Assembly: GCF_900112035.1 (NCBI RefSeq) | Contig: NZ_FOKC01000001.1 | Location: forward strand, 62,001 to 126,000 | Direction: 5' to 3' | From: Nocardioides alpinus | GTDB lineage: Bacteria; Actinomycetota; Actinomycetes; Propionibacteriales; Nocardioidaceae | DNA length: 64,000 nucleotides | Shown here: piece after piece, positions 8,179 to 17,319 of the stretch | Layout of the letters: each line of letters begins with the position of its first letter | Numbering within the stretch: the stretch's first letter is position 1 | Position numbers and translations under genes: made by a program | Notes under the pieces: model-generated | Databases searched by the model: none | Seen by the model: the letters and a program-made list of their open reading frames with translations, nothing else | Told to the model about the DNA's origin: nothing

Positions 8179-9444
8179 TCAGAAGAACGGCATGGGGTCC
8201 ACGGCCTGGCCGTTGGCCATGACGGTGAAGTGCAGGTGGCAGCCGGTCGACCAGCCGGTGCTGCCTTCGTAGCCGACGACCTGCCCCTCGGTGACCTGGT
8301 CGCCGACGCCCACGGTGTAGGTGGTGGCGTGGTTGTAGATCGTCGCGATGCCTTGGCCTGCCATGGCGCCGTTGTCGATGATCAACCGGTTGCCGTAGAC
8401 GCCGCTGAAGTAGGACGACACGACCCGCCCGGGAGCCGCCGCGCGCAGGGGCGTACCGCAGCCGCCGCCGAAGTCGACGCCGTCGTGCAGGCCCCAGTAG
8501 TGGTAGATCGGGTGGGTGCGGTAGCCGAAGGGCGAGGTGACGTAGCCGTCGACGGGCTGGGCCAGGAGACCGGTGCTCGGGCCGGCTGCGGCGCTGCGCG
8601 CGTTGGCGCGGGCGGCACGGCGCAGGGCGGCAGCGGCGCGCTTGCGGAGCATCTCCTCGATCTTGTCCTGCTCCTTCTTGAGCCTGCGGAGCTTGGCGAC
8701 GTCCTCCGCGCGGGCGGCCCGCGCCTCGACCCGGGCGTCGCGGCGCTCGATGACCAGGGACACGACCGAGTCCTTGGCGGCCTGCTGCTCGGCCTCGAGG
8801 GCCTGCATCAGCTGCAGGTGGTCGGCAGCGGCCTCACGCTGGGCGGCCACCTCGTCACGCGCGTCGGAGACCTGCTGCTCCTGGACCTCGAGGAGCACCT
8901 CGGCAGCCTTGAGCTCGTCGTAGGCCCGAGCTTCCTGGCCCACGATGACGTCGCGTACGCCGTCGCGGCGGGTGAGCTCCTCGGTGGTCTCGGCGTCCAT
9001 GAGCGAGGAGAAGGCGATCAGCTCGGGGTCGCCCTCGGAGTACATGTCGGCGACGGTTGCCGCGACGCGCTGGCGCTGGTCCTCCCGGTCCACCTCGCCC
9101 TGGGCCAGCGCCGCTTCGGCGGCAACCAGCTCGGCCTCGGCCGTGACCAGCTCTGCCTGCATCTCGGCGTCGCGCTCCTGGGCGACCTCGAGCTTGCCGC
9201 GCGCGGTCGCGAGCCGGGTCTTGGCGACCGAGAGCTGCTCCTGCGCCGCACCGAGACGGGCGGCGGCCTTCTTGAGCTGCGAGCTGGACTCACCCAGGTC
9301 CTGGGTGGCGCCCTTCAGCTCGCGCTCGACCTGCTTCTGCTTGTCCTTGAGGTCGTCGGCGTGAGCCGCGGAGACGCCCAGTGCCATGACCGCGACAAGT
9401 GCTGCGGCCATGCGGCGATGAGCGGTACGGGGGAAGGAACGCAC
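8179..9444 (-). CDS. coiled-coil M23 (LytM) endopeptidase, EnvC-like FtsEX partner
   Basis: The 421-residue exported protein has a signal peptide (AAALVAVMALGVSAAHA) and then a long heptad-rich coiled coil (residues ~30-265, many Glu/Gln/Ala/Leu). The C-terminal M23 domain (about 300-421) has its zinc and active-site residues present: the HDGVDFGG segment and the HLHF motif in GCHLHFTVM. Such coiled-coil plus LytM proteins cut or activate cutting of peptidoglycan cross-bridges at division. EnvC and PcsB show that the coiled coil docks on FtsX. The genes ftsE and ftsX lie directly upstream on the same strand, so the same control by FtsEX is inferred. Confidence 0.92.
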   Translation of the reverse strand: MRSFPRTAHRRMAAALVAVMALGVSAAHADDLKDKQKQVERELKGATQDLGESSSQLKKAAARLGAAQEQLSVAKTRLATARGKLEVAQERDAEMQAELVTAEAELVAAEAALAQGEVDREDQRQRVAATVADMYSEGDPELIAFSSLMDAETTEELTRRDGVRDVIVGQEARAYDELKAAEVLLEVQEQQVSDARDEVAAQREAAADHLQLMQALEAEQQAAKDSVVSLVIERRDARVEARAARAEDVAKLRRLKKEQDKIEEMLRKRAAAALRRAARANARSAAAGPSTGLLAQPVDGYVTSPFGYRTHPIYHYWGLHDGVDFGGGCGTPLRAAAPGRVVSSYFSGVYGNRLIIDNGAMAGQGIATIYNHATTYTVGVGDQVTEGQVVGYEGSTGWSTGCHLHFTVMANGQAVDPMPFF

Positions 9445-9498
9445 CGGGGAAGCCTTTGTGTTCGGGGAAGGGAACGCCTAGACGCTAACCCGCCCCGA

Positions 9499-10410
9499 TC
9501 AGACTTTGAGGTATTTGCGCGTCAGCACGAGTGTCGGGAGCAACGTCAGCAGCGGACCGAGGATCGCGACCGCCCCGGCGGCGAGCCAGAACTCGTCCCA
9601 GCCGATCCACGGCACGAACTTCAGGCGGTTCTGCGAGAGCTCGGCGATGCCGAAGTACATGAAGCCCCAGAGCGCCCCGACGGCGAGCGCGACGCCGATG
9701 AGCGCGGTGACCAGCGCCTCGAGGAGGAAGGGCAGCGCGATGTAGAGCGTGGAGGCGCCCACCAGCCGCATGATGCCGATCTCCTTGCGTCTGGCGAAGG
9801 CCGCGAGCCGGATCGTGTTGGCCACCAGCAGCAGCGCTGCGAACACCAGGAAGCCTGCCGTGCCGAGCGCCACCCACTGCAGCATGTTGATGGACTCGAG
9901 GATCGGCGCCACCTGTTCTCGCATGTCGCGGACCTTGGAGACGCCGTCGAGTCCCTGCACTGCCGAGGTGATGCCTTCGTACTGCTCGGGGTCCTGCAGC
10001 GTGATCCAGATCGTCTGCGGCATGTCCTCTGCGGTGATCGCCGGGTTGTCCCCCGAGAACAGCTCGTCGCCGTAGAGCTCGCGCGCCTTGTCGAGCGCCT
10101 GCTCGCTGGACTCGAAGTGGAAGTCGTCGACCTCGGGGTTGTCCTGGACGACCTGCGAGATCTCGGTCTTCTGGGCGTCGGTCACCGCGTTGGGGCACAC
10201 CGCGCTGCTGTCGTTGGTCCGGCACAGGTAGACGGTGATCTGGAGCTGGTTGCCCCAGTGGTCGGCCGCCTTCGAGGCCTGCTGGTTGAACAGCACGCCG
10301 ATGCCGACCAGCGTCAGCGAGACGAACAGGGTCAGCACCACTGCGAGGTGCATGGACAAGTTGCGCCGCAGGCCCTGTCCGAGCTCGGAGTAGACGTAAC
10401 GAAGCTGCAT
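9499..10410 (-). CDS. ftsX: cell-division ABC transporter permease FtsX
   Basis: The 303-residue protein has the FtsX topology. A short cytoplasmic N-terminus (MQLRYVYSELGQGLRRN) leads into the first membrane segment (~22-43), then an extracellular domain (~45-175) with a Cys pair in YLCRTNDSSAVCPN. Three further membrane segments follow (~180-205, 225-255, 275-295), with the motif FARRKEIGIMRLVGAS between them. FtsX works with FtsE as a non-transporting ABC machine that controls wall hydrolases at the septum. It follows ftsE by 56 bases and precedes the M23 endopeptidase gene, its likely partner. Confidence 0.96.
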   Translation of the reverse strand: MQLRYVYSELGQGLRRNLSMHLAVVLTLFVSLTLVGIGVLFNQQASKAADHWGNQLQITVYLCRTNDSSAVCPNAVTDAQKTEISQVVQDNPEVDDFHFESSEQALDKARELYGDELFSGDNPAITAEDMPQTIWITLQDPEQYEGITSAVQGLDGVSKVRDMREQVAPILESINMLQWVALGTAGFLVFAALLLVANTIRLAAFARRKEIGIMRLVGASTLYIALPFLLEALVTALIGVALAVGALWGFMYFGIAELSQNRLKFVPWIGWDEFWLAAGAVAILGPLLTLLPTLVLTRKYLKV

Positions 10411-10466
10411 GGAGGGGAGGCTCTCGATCTGTTTGACGAGGATCCGGGGGTGAGATCCGGGGCTGA

Positions 10467-11156
10467 TCAGTTCTGGTGGCCGTAGACGCCCTGCGCCTGG
10501 TCGCGCACGACGTGGCCGTTCTCGAGCTCGATGACGCGCTTGCGCATCTGGTCGACGATGCCGGAGTCGTGCGTGGCCATCACCACCGTCGTACCGGTGC
10601 GGTTGATGCGGTCCAGCAGCTTCATGATGCCCACGGACGTGGTGGGGTCGAGGTTTCCGGTCGGCTCGTCGGCGATCAGGATCATCGGCCGGTTGACGAA
10701 GGCGCGGGCCACGGCGACGCGCTGCTGCTCACCACCGGAGAGCTCGTCGGGCATCCGGTCGCCCTTGCCGCTCAGGCCGACCATCTCCAGCGTCTCGGGG
10801 ACGAGGTCCTTGATCTCCTTGCGCGACTTGCCGATCACCTGCAGCGCGAAGGCGACGTTCTCCGTGACGGTCTTGTTGGGGAGCAGGCGGAAGTCCTGGA
10901 AGACGGTGCCGATGTCGCGGCGCAGCCGCGGGACCTTCCAGCTGGCCAGCCGGTTGATCTCCTTGCCGGCGACGTAGACCCGGCCCGAGCTGGGCCGGTA
11001 CTCGCGGAGCACCAGGCGCAGGAAGGTCGACTTGCCCGAGCCCGAGGACCCGACGAGGAAGACGAACTCGCCCTTCTCGACGTCCACGGAGATGTTGTCG
11101 AGGGCGGGGTGCGGGTGGCCGGGGTAGGCCTTGGTCACCTTCTCGAAGCGAATCAC
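10467..11156 (-). CDS. ftsE: cell-division ATP-binding protein FtsE
   Basis: This 229-residue ABC ATPase has Walker [10 protein letters not shown], a Q-loop in [10 protein letters not shown], the signature [14 protein letters not shown], Walker [13 protein letters not shown] and the switch His in VVMATHD. It drives conformational changes in FtsX, not import. The GTG start has TAGCCT six bases upstream, suggesting a leaderless transcript that starts the ftsE-ftsX-M23-smpB run. prfB ends 59 bases upstream. Confidence 0.97.
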   Translation of the reverse strand: MIRFEKVTKAYPGHPHPALDNISVDVEKGEFVFLVGSSGSGKSTFLRLVLREYRPSSGRVYVAGKEINRLASWKVPRLRRDIGTVFQDFRLLPNKTVTENVAFALQVIGKSRKEIKDLVPETLEMVGLSGKGDRMPDELSGGEQQRVAVARAFVNRPMILIADEPTGNLDPTTSVGIMKLLDRINRTGTTVVMATHDSGIVDQMRKRVIELENGHVVRDQAQGVYGHQN

Positions 11157-11162
11157 GCATCG

Positions 11163-11168
11163 AGGCTA
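11163..11168 (-). promoter_or_regulatory. candidate -10 box for leaderless ftsE
   Basis: TAGCCT on the minus strand is six bases before the ftsE GTG. The TANNNT-N6-start spacing and the absence of a ribosome-binding site fit leaderless initiation. Confidence 0.5.
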
Positions 11169-11215
11169 CGTGAGGGGTGCGCGGGTTCTCGAAACGCGCG
11201 CCGCACCGGGCAGGC

Positions 11216-12331
11216 TCAGGCGTCGGCCTTGTCGGCTCCCCGGCGCCAGCGGATGCCGGCCTCCATGAAGTCGTCGAGGTCGCCGTCGAAGACGGCGCTC
11301 GGGTTGCCGGACTCGTGACCCGTCCGCAGGTCCTTGACGACCTGGTAGGGGTTGAGGACGTAGTTGCGCATCTGGTCGCCCCAGCTGGCCTGGACGTCGC
11401 CCTTGAGGTCCTTCTTGAGCGCGGCCTCCTCGGCCTTCTTGCGCGCGAGGAGCTTGGCCTTGAGGACGACCATCGCGGAGGCCTTGTTCTGCAGCTGCGA
11501 CTTCTCGTTCTGGCAGGACACGACGATGCCGGTCGGGATGTGCGTCAGGCGCACCGCGGAGTCGGTGGTGTTGACCGACTGGCCGCCCGGGCCGCCGGAG
11601 CGGAAGACGTCGGTGCGGATCTCGTTCTCGTCGACCTCGATCTCGTCGGTCTGCTCGAGCATGGGCACCACCTCGACGGCGGCGAAGGAGGTCTGGCGGC
11701 GGCCCTGGTTGTCGAAGGGGCTGATCCGCACCAGGCGGTGCGTGCCGGCCTCGACCGAGAGCGTGCCGTAGGCGTAGGGCGCGTGGATCGCGAACTCGGC
11801 GGACTTGATGCCCGCCTCCTCGGCGTAGGAGACCTCGTAGACCTCGACGCCGTACTTGTGCTGCTCGGCCCACCGCGTGTACATCCGCATGAGCATCTCG
11901 GCGAAGTCGGCGGCGTCGACGCCACCGGCACCCGAGCGGATCGTCACGATCGCCTCGCGCTCGTCGTACTCGCCGGCGAGGAGCGTGCGGATCTCGAGGG
12001 ACTCGACGGACTTCTTGATCCGGTTGAGCTCCCGCTCGGAGTCGGCCAACGAGTCGGCGTCGCCCTCGTCCTGGGCCATCTCGACCATCAGGCCGAGGTC
12101 CTCGATGCGGGACTCGAGACCGGTGAAGCGGTCGAGCTCGCCCTGCAGCGCGGAGAGGCGTCCGGTGATGCGGGTCGCGCTGTCGACGTCGTCCCAGAGG
12201 TCCGGGGCGGCGACCTGCTCGCTGAGGTCGGCGATCTCGCCGCGCATCCGGTCGATGTTGAGCACCGAGCCGACGGTCTTCATCGTCGCCTGGAGCTGCT
12301 TGATCTCTGCGTCGTAGTCGATGCCTGCCAC
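11216..12331 (-). CDS. prfB: peptide chain release factor 2
   Basis: The 371-residue class I release factor has the RF2 anticodon-like tripeptide in [15 protein letters not shown] (SPF, specific for UGA and UAA) and the catalytic GGQ loop in [16 protein letters not shown]. The reading frame is continuous: the in-frame UGA and programmed +1 frameshift used by many bacteria to autoregulate prfB are absent. The start is taken at the GTG beginning [13 protein letters not shown], which matches the family N-terminus; an upstream in-frame start would add 18 atypical residues. It precedes ftsE in the common actinobacterial order. Confidence 0.97.
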   Translation of the reverse strand: MAGIDYDAEIKQLQATMKTVGSVLNIDRMRGEIADLSEQVAAPDLWDDVDSATRITGRLSALQGELDRFTGLESRIEDLGLMVEMAQDEGDADSLADSERELNRIKKSVESLEIRTLLAGEYDEREAIVTIRSGAGGVDAADFAEMLMRMYTRWAEQHKYGVEVYEVSYAEEAGIKSAEFAIHAPYAYGTLSVEAGTHRLVRISPFDNQGRRQTSFAAVEVVPMLEQTDEIEVDENEIRTDVFRSGGPGGQSVNTTDSAVRLTHIPTGIVVSCQNEKSQLQNKASAMVVLKAKLLARKKAEEAALKKDLKGDVQASWGDQMRNYVLNPYQVVKDLRTGHESGNPSAVFDGDLDDFMEAGIRWRRGADKADA

Positions 12332-12376
12332 AAGGGGCAACACTACGGCGCGGCCGTCTGGAGTGTCGAAAGCAGA

Positions 12377-12417
12377 GGCGGGCACCCCACCGGGCCTGTA
12401 CCCGTGGTGTGCCCGCC
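12377..12417. terminator. intrinsic terminator between secreted-protein gene and prfB
   Basis: A stem of about 13 pairs with one mismatch (GGCGGGCAC...CCAC against GTGG...GTGCCCGCC) surrounds a smaller CGGG/CCCG hairpin. It lies after the stop of the gene at 12440-13222 and just upstream of prfB, so it should separate those two minus-strand units. Confidence 0.7.
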
Positions 12418-12439
12418 CCTGCGGTTCGTACGCCTCCGG

Positions 12440-13222
12440 TCAGCGGGTGCAGAGCACCTCGGGCGTGGCGACAGCGGCGACCGCGGCCGGCGTGGCGGTG
12501 GTGCTGAGGTCGATCTTGAGGCGGAACGCGTCCTCGATGTCGAGGACGCTGTCCTCCACGACGGTGCCGACCGCGAGCGAGTGGCTGGCGCGGATCGCCC
12601 CGTCGGTGGACACGACGACAGCGCCGCTCGAGCCCGAGGCGGAGCTGTCGGTCAGGGCGTACGTCGCGCGCAGCTCGAGGCACTTGCGGCCCAGCGTGTA
12701 CTCGATCGACGACGCGGCGCCGGAGAGGTCAGTGACGAGGCTGTTGCCGTAGTAGTCGGTCGCGATGAGGGCCCCGCTGCCGACGAGCAGGTTCGCGTTG
12801 GGACCAGCAGCACGGAAGGCGAGCTTCTGCCACGCGTAGACCTCGACGTCCAGCGTCGGGCTGACGCCCTTGGCGAAGCCGTTGGAGGCGGGCTTGACGA
12901 CGCGGTAGGCGCGCTTGCCCGGCGTCGACGGGTCGTCCTTGAGGACGTACGTGCCGTTGTTCTTGACCTTGGCGGTGCCAGTGGCCTTCCACGACTTCTT
13001 GTTGCCGACTCGCTGCTGCAGGACGACCTTCTGGCCGGCCGCCTTCGGCGTGACGCGGCCGCGCACCTTGAGGGTGGTCTCCTTGCCGATGGCGACGGTC
13101 TCGTTGATCTTGGCGGTGACCGTCCACGCGGCCTTCGCGGGAGCGGCGTACGACGTGGTGGCGAGCGCGAGCGGGCTGAGGGCCAGGGCGGCCGATGCGG
13201 TCAAGGCGATGATGCGGTTCAT
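12440..13222 (-). CDS. secreted protein of unknown function
   Basis: The 260-residue protein begins with a clear Sec signal peptide (MNRIIALTASAALALSPLAL, cleavage near SYAAPA). The first mature part (~30-130) is basic and beta-rich, with KETTLKVRGRVTPKAAGQKVVLQQRV resembling an Ig-like or big-type domain. The second (~130-260) contains two widely spaced cysteines (GRKCLEL and EVLCTR at the very end) that could form a disulphide. It is a single-gene unit between two terminator-bounded blocks. I do not recognise a named family for the C-terminal half, and no enzyme motif is visible. Confidence 0.85.
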   Translation of the reverse strand: MNRIIALTASAALALSPLALATTSYAAPAKAAWTVTAKINETVAIGKETTLKVRGRVTPKAAGQKVVLQQRVGNKKSWKATGTAKVKNNGTYVLKDDPSTPGKRAYRVVKPASNGFAKGVSPTLDVEVYAWQKLAFRAAGPNANLLVGSGALIATDYYGNSLVTDLSGAASSIEYTLGRKCLELRATYALTDSSASGSSGAVVVSTDGAIRASHSLAVGTVVEDSVLDIEDAFRLKIDLSTTATPAAVAAVATPEVLCTR

Positions 13223-13282
13223 GAGGTTCCCCGATGTCTGGCTGGTGGCCGGTCGGCCCGTGCACCAAGGAGACTCACGAGC

Positions 13283-15028
13283 TCAGCAAAAAGTTGCGTC
13301 CGGTCCCAACAAAGTTCCGGCGTGGCCCGGGACGGCCAGCACGCCTGCGTCCAGGGTGACCCCCGCCGGTGTCTCGAAGAGCACCTCGCGGGCCCCCACG
13401 TCGAGGGTCACGCCATCCGGTCCGGTGTTGACGACGACGAGCAGGTCGCCGCGACGCAGGGTGAACAGCCGCCCGTCGACGGTGCACGAGACGGAGCCGA
13501 ACGACGGGTCGGTGAGCTGCGGCAGCCCACGTCGCAGCCGACCGAGGCGGCGGTAGCACTCGAGCACCACGGCGTGCCGACCGGTGGTCAGCTCGTCCCA
13601 GTCGAGGCGCGAGCGGTGGAAGGTCTCCACGTCCTGCGGGTCCGGCACCTCGGCGGGGTCCCAGCCCATCTTCTCGAACTCCGCGATCCGGCCCTCGGCC
13701 GTCGCGGTGCCGAGCTCGGGCTCCGGGTGGGAGGTGAAGAACTGGAAGGGCGTCGACGCGGCCCACTCCTCCCCCATGAAGAGCATCGGGGTGAACGGCC
13801 CGGCCAGCGTCAGCAGCGCCGCGCAGGCGAGCTGGTCGTCGTCGAGGTGCTCGGCGAGCCGGTCGCCGCGGGCGCGGTTGCCGATCTGGTCGTGGTTCTG
13901 GTTGGCGACGACGAGCCGCCAGGTGGGCATCTTCTCGGTGTCGACGGGCACGCCGTGGTCGCGCTCGCGGAACGAGGAGAAGGTGCCGTCGTGGAAGAAG
14001 CCGCGCTCGCAGACCTTGGCCAGTGCCTCGAGCGGCTCGAAGTCGGCGTAGTAGCCGGCGGTCTCGCCGCTGAGCGCCACGTGCACGGCGTGGTGGAAGT
14101 CGTCGCTCCACTGGGCGTCGAGTCCGTGGCCGCCGGCCTCGCGGGCCGTGACCAGGCGGGTGTCGTTGAGGTCGGACTCGGCGATCAGGGTCAGCGGCTT
14201 GCGCAGGTGGGCCGACAGCGCTGCCGTCTCGACGGCCATCTCCTCGAGCAGGTGCACCTCGGAGGTGTCGCTCAGCGCGTGCACGGCGTCGAGGCGCAGC
14301 GCGTCGACGTGGAGCTCCTCGAACCACATCCGCACGTTGTCGAGGATGTAGCGGCGGACCTCGGTCGACCCGTCCGCGTCGAGGTTGATCAGGTCGCCCC
14401 AGGTGTTGCGGCCCGGCTTGAGGTAGGGCCCGAAGAGCGGGAGGTAGTTGCCCGAGGGACCGAGGTGGTTGTGGACCACGTCCTGCACCACGCCGAGTCC
14501 TGCGGCGTGGCAGGCATCGACGAAGCGGCGGTAGGCGTCCGGGCCGCCGTACTGCTCGTGGACGGCGAACCAGCCGACGCCGTCGTAGCCCCAGTTGTGG
14601 GGGCCGTTGAAGGCGTTGACGGGCATCACCTCGACGAAGTCGACGCCGAGCCCGAGGAGGTGGTCGAGCCTCTCCGTCGCCGCGTCGAGGGTGCCTTCCG
14701 GGGTGAACGTGCCGACGTGGAGCTCGTAGACCACCGATCCCGCGAGCTGGCGGCCGGTCCACGCCTGGTCCTGCCACTCGTACGTCGTCGCGTCGCGTCG
14801 CGACAACCCGTGCACGCCGTCGGGCTGGCGCCGCGAGCGCGGGTCGGGCCGCGGGTCGGGCTCGTCGTCGAGGAGGTAGCCGTAGTCGACCGAGGCTGCG
14901 TGGTCGGGCACCGGCTCGGCGGGCGTCCACCAGTCGTCGTCGTCGCGGACCATGTCGAGGACCTCGCCGGCGAGGCTCAGCCGCACCCGCTGCGGTCGCG
15001 GGGCCCACACGTCGTACGGTCCGCGCAT
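13283..15028 (-). CDS. treZ: malto-oligosyltrehalose trehalohydrolase
   Basis: The 581-residue GH13 enzyme releases trehalose from maltooligosyl-trehalose made by TreY. After an N-terminal beta domain starting [15 protein letters not shown] come the GH13 motifs: [22 protein letters not shown] (nucleophile Asp), LIAESDLND (acid Glu) and [13 protein letters not shown] (transition-state Asp). TreZ-type context [17 protein letters not shown] is also present. The ATG overlaps the treY stop as TGATG. It is the last gene of glgX-treY-treZ, so its expression should be coupled to them. Confidence 0.97.
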   Translation of the reverse strand: MRGPYDVWAPRPQRVRLSLAGEVLDMVRDDDDWWTPAEPVPDHAASVDYGYLLDDEPDPRPDPRSRRQPDGVHGLSRRDATTYEWQDQAWTGRQLAGSVVYELHVGTFTPEGTLDAATERLDHLLGLGVDFVEVMPVNAFNGPHNWGYDGVGWFAVHEQYGGPDAYRRFVDACHAAGLGVVQDVVHNHLGPSGNYLPLFGPYLKPGRNTWGDLINLDADGSTEVRRYILDNVRMWFEELHVDALRLDAVHALSDTSEVHLLEEMAVETAALSAHLRKPLTLIAESDLNDTRLVTAREAGGHGLDAQWSDDFHHAVHVALSGETAGYYADFEPLEALAKVCERGFFHDGTFSSFRERDHGVPVDTEKMPTWRLVVANQNHDQIGNRARGDRLAEHLDDDQLACAALLTLAGPFTPMLFMGEEWAASTPFQFFTSHPEPELGTATAEGRIAEFEKMGWDPAEVPDPQDVETFHRSRLDWDELTTGRHAVVLECYRRLGRLRRGLPQLTDPSFGSVSCTVDGRLFTLRRGDLLVVVNTGPDGVTLDVGAREVLFETPAGVTLDAGVLAVPGHAGTLLGPDATFC

Positions 15029-17319
15029 CAGGACTCCTCCGCCCGGACCAGCAGGGCGACGGGGTGCACCGCCAAGAGGTCGGCCAGACGACCGTCCGTG
15101 GAGGTGCCGGTCAGGAGGTCGTGCCACGTGCCGTCCGGCAGGTCGAGGGTGGTGTCCCCCCAGCCGCCGTCCGAGACCAGGCCGACGGGCAGCCGGGTCG
15201 CGACCGTGATCGCACCGCCGCGGTCGAAGGCGACGACGTGGTCCGCGGCGGTGCCGGTGGCGGAGACCGGCGCGTACGACTCGAACAGCTCGGGCCGCTC
15301 GCGTCGCAGGGTCAGCGCCGAGCAGGTGACGTGGAGCTTGGCGACGGCGTCGTCGGAGTCGGTGCCGGCGAGCACGGCGGCGCGGTGGTCGAAGTCGACC
15401 GGGCGCCTGTTGTCGGGGTCGACCAGGGAGGTCTCCCACAGCTCGCTGCCCTGGTAGACGTCCGGGACGCCGGGGACGGTGAGCGCGAGGAGCTTGAGCG
15501 CCAGCGAGTTGGACCGACCGGCCTCGTCGATGTGGACGCACAGCTCGGTCAGGACCCGTCGGACGGCCGCGGAGTCGAAGACCGCGTCGACCGCGGCGTG
15601 CACGGCAGCCTCGTAGGCCTCGTCGGGCTCGGTCCACGTGGTGCGGTCCCCCGCCTCGCGCATCGCCTTCTCGGCATAGCCGTGCAGGCGCTCGCGGAGG
15701 TCGGGCAGGTGCTCGGGCGTCCAGGCGCCGAGGATCGCCTGCCACAGCAGCGACCCGAAGGCGGGGTCCGGGAGCGGGACCAGGGCCAGCAGCTCGTCGA
15801 GCGCGGCCTCCCACACCTCGGGCACCTCGGCCAGCACGGCGATGCGGGCGCGTACGTCCTCGCCGCGCTTGGTGTCGTGGGTCGAGGTGGTCGTCATGGC
15901 GTGCGGCCACTCACGCTGGCGCAGTGCCATCGCGTCGTGGAAGGTCGGGGCGTCGACGGCGAAGACCGACGGGTCGGCACCGACCTCGTTGAGCGAGGTG
16001 AGGCGCGACCAGCGGTAGAACGAGCAGTCCTCGACCCCCTTGGCCATCACCATCCCGGACGTCTGCTGGAAGCGCCGCGCGGGCTGGCCCCACTCGTCGT
16101 TGAGGACCGGCTCGAGCAGGTCGAGGGTCTCGGCCAGGTCGGGGCGGTGCGCGCGGGCAGCGGCGAACGCCTCGTCGAGGTGGTGGCGGCCCTCGGGCAG
16201 GTAGGACCGGTAGACCGGGAAGCAGGCCAGCAGCTCGGCGATGGCGTCCTCGACCGGCCCCTCGGACGCGTCCTCGGCGATCTTGAGGATCTCGCGGGAG
16301 ATCCGCTTGACCTCGGAGTGCAGGATCCCGTCGGCGACGGCGCGCTTGTTGTCGTGGACCATCTCGGCCCAGTCGACCGAGGTCCCACGGAGGCGGTCCT
16401 CGAGGCGGGTGAGGGGCTCCTCCCCCGCCGGGTCGGTGAGGATCCGGTCGACGAGGGCGAGCACGTCGTAGCCGGTGGTGCCGTGGGTGGCCCACGACGT
16501 CGGCAGCTCCTCGCCGGGCTCGAGGATCTTCTCGACCAGCACGTAGGCGCCGCCGGTGAGGGCCGCGAGGTCGTCGAGGTAGCGCTTGGGGTCGCGCAGG
16601 CCGTCCGGGTGGTCGACGCGGAGCCCGTCGACGAGCCCCTCGTCGAACCAGCGGCGGATCTCCACGTGCGTGTCCGCGAAGACCTCGGGGTCCTCGACCC
16701 GCACGGCGGCCAGGGTGTTGACGGCGAAGAACCGGCGGTAGTTGAGGTCGTCGTCCGCGGCACGCCAGTTGACCAGCTCGTAGTGCTGCTCCTCCAGCGT
16801 GGTCGTGCCGGGAGCGAGCGGGAAGCGCTGGTCGTGGTAGCGGACCTCGCCCGTCGCTGTCGCGATCGTGATGGCGTCCTCGTCGTCGTCGCCGATGACC
16901 GGGATCACGATCCGGCCGTCACCGGCCGACCAGTCGACGTCGAAGGCGCTGGCGTGCTCGGACTCGCGGCCCAGCCGCAGCACGTCCCACCACCACGGGT
17001 CCTCCGACGGGGTCGCGACGCCGACGTGGTTGGGGACGATGTCGACGAGGACACCCATCCCGAGCCGGCGGGCCTCGGCGGACAGGGCCGCGAGGCCCTC
17101 CTCGCCACCCCGCTCGGGGTCGACGTGGTCGAAGGCGACCACGTCGTAGCCGTGCTGGCTGCCGGGCTCGGACGCCAGCAGCGGCGACAGGTAGACCCAG
17201 TCGACGCCGAGGTCGTGGAGGTAGGTCAGCCGTCCCGCGCACGCGTGCAGGTCGAAGTCGGGAGTGACCTGGAACCGGTAGGTGCTCTGCGGCGTCTGCC
17301 GATCCGTGTGGGGCGTCAT
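15028..17319 (-). CDS. treY: malto-oligosyltrehalose synthase
   Basis: The 763-residue GH13 enzyme turns the reducing-end alpha-1,4 link of a maltodextrin into an alpha,alpha-1,1 link. It starts [12 protein letters not shown] and [15 protein letters not shown]. Motifs include [22 protein letters not shown] (nucleophile Asp), [12 protein letters not shown] (acid Glu) and [16 protein letters not shown], the last being characteristic of TreY. Its ATG overlaps the glgX stop by four bases (ATGA) and its stop overlaps treZ, which fixes the start. TreX, TreY and TreZ together convert glycogen to trehalose, an osmoprotectant. Confidence 0.97.
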   Translation of the reverse strand: MTPHTDRQTPQSTYRFQVTPDFDLHACAGRLTYLHDLGVDWVYLSPLLASEPGSQHGYDVVAFDHVDPERGGEEGLAALSAEARRLGMGVLVDIVPNHVGVATPSEDPWWWDVLRLGRESEHASAFDVDWSAGDGRIVIPVIGDDDEDAITIATATGEVRYHDQRFPLAPGTTTLEEQHYELVNWRAADDDLNYRRFFAVNTLAAVRVEDPEVFADTHVEIRRWFDEGLVDGLRVDHPDGLRDPKRYLDDLAALTGGAYVLVEKILEPGEELPTSWATHGTTGYDVLALVDRILTDPAGEEPLTRLEDRLRGTSVDWAEMVHDNKRAVADGILHSEVKRISREILKIAEDASEGPVEDAIAELLACFPVYRSYLPEGRHHLDEAFAAARAHRPDLAETLDLLEPVLNDEWGQPARRFQQTSGMVMAKGVEDCSFYRWSRLTSLNEVGADPSVFAVDAPTFHDAMALRQREWPHAMTTTSTHDTKRGEDVRARIAVLAEVPEVWEAALDELLALVPLPDPAFGSLLWQAILGAWTPEHLPDLRERLHGYAEKAMREAGDRTTWTEPDEAYEAAVHAAVDAVFDSAAVRRVLTELCVHIDEAGRSNSLALKLLALTVPGVPDVYQGSELWETSLVDPDNRRPVDFDHRAAVLAGTDSDDAVAKLHVTCSALTLRRERPELFESYAPVSATGTAADHVVAFDRGGAITVATRLPVGLVSDGGWGDTTLDLPDGTWHDLLTGTSTDGRLADLLAVHPVALLVRAEES

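Noticed and set aside
7681..10485. A 934-codon open frame opposite smpB, the M23 gene and ftsX
   Set aside because: It crosses three real genes and has no recognisable protein character.
11216..12331. Programmed +1 frameshift in prfB
   Set aside because: The usual in-frame UGA near codon 25 is absent; the frame is continuous from start to stop.
11177..15457. A 1426-codon open frame on the plus strand
   Set aside because: It runs antisense through ftsE-prfB to treY. Its composition is the mirror of those genes (Val/Gly/Arg/Asp-rich, no motifs), an artefact of the very high GC third position.
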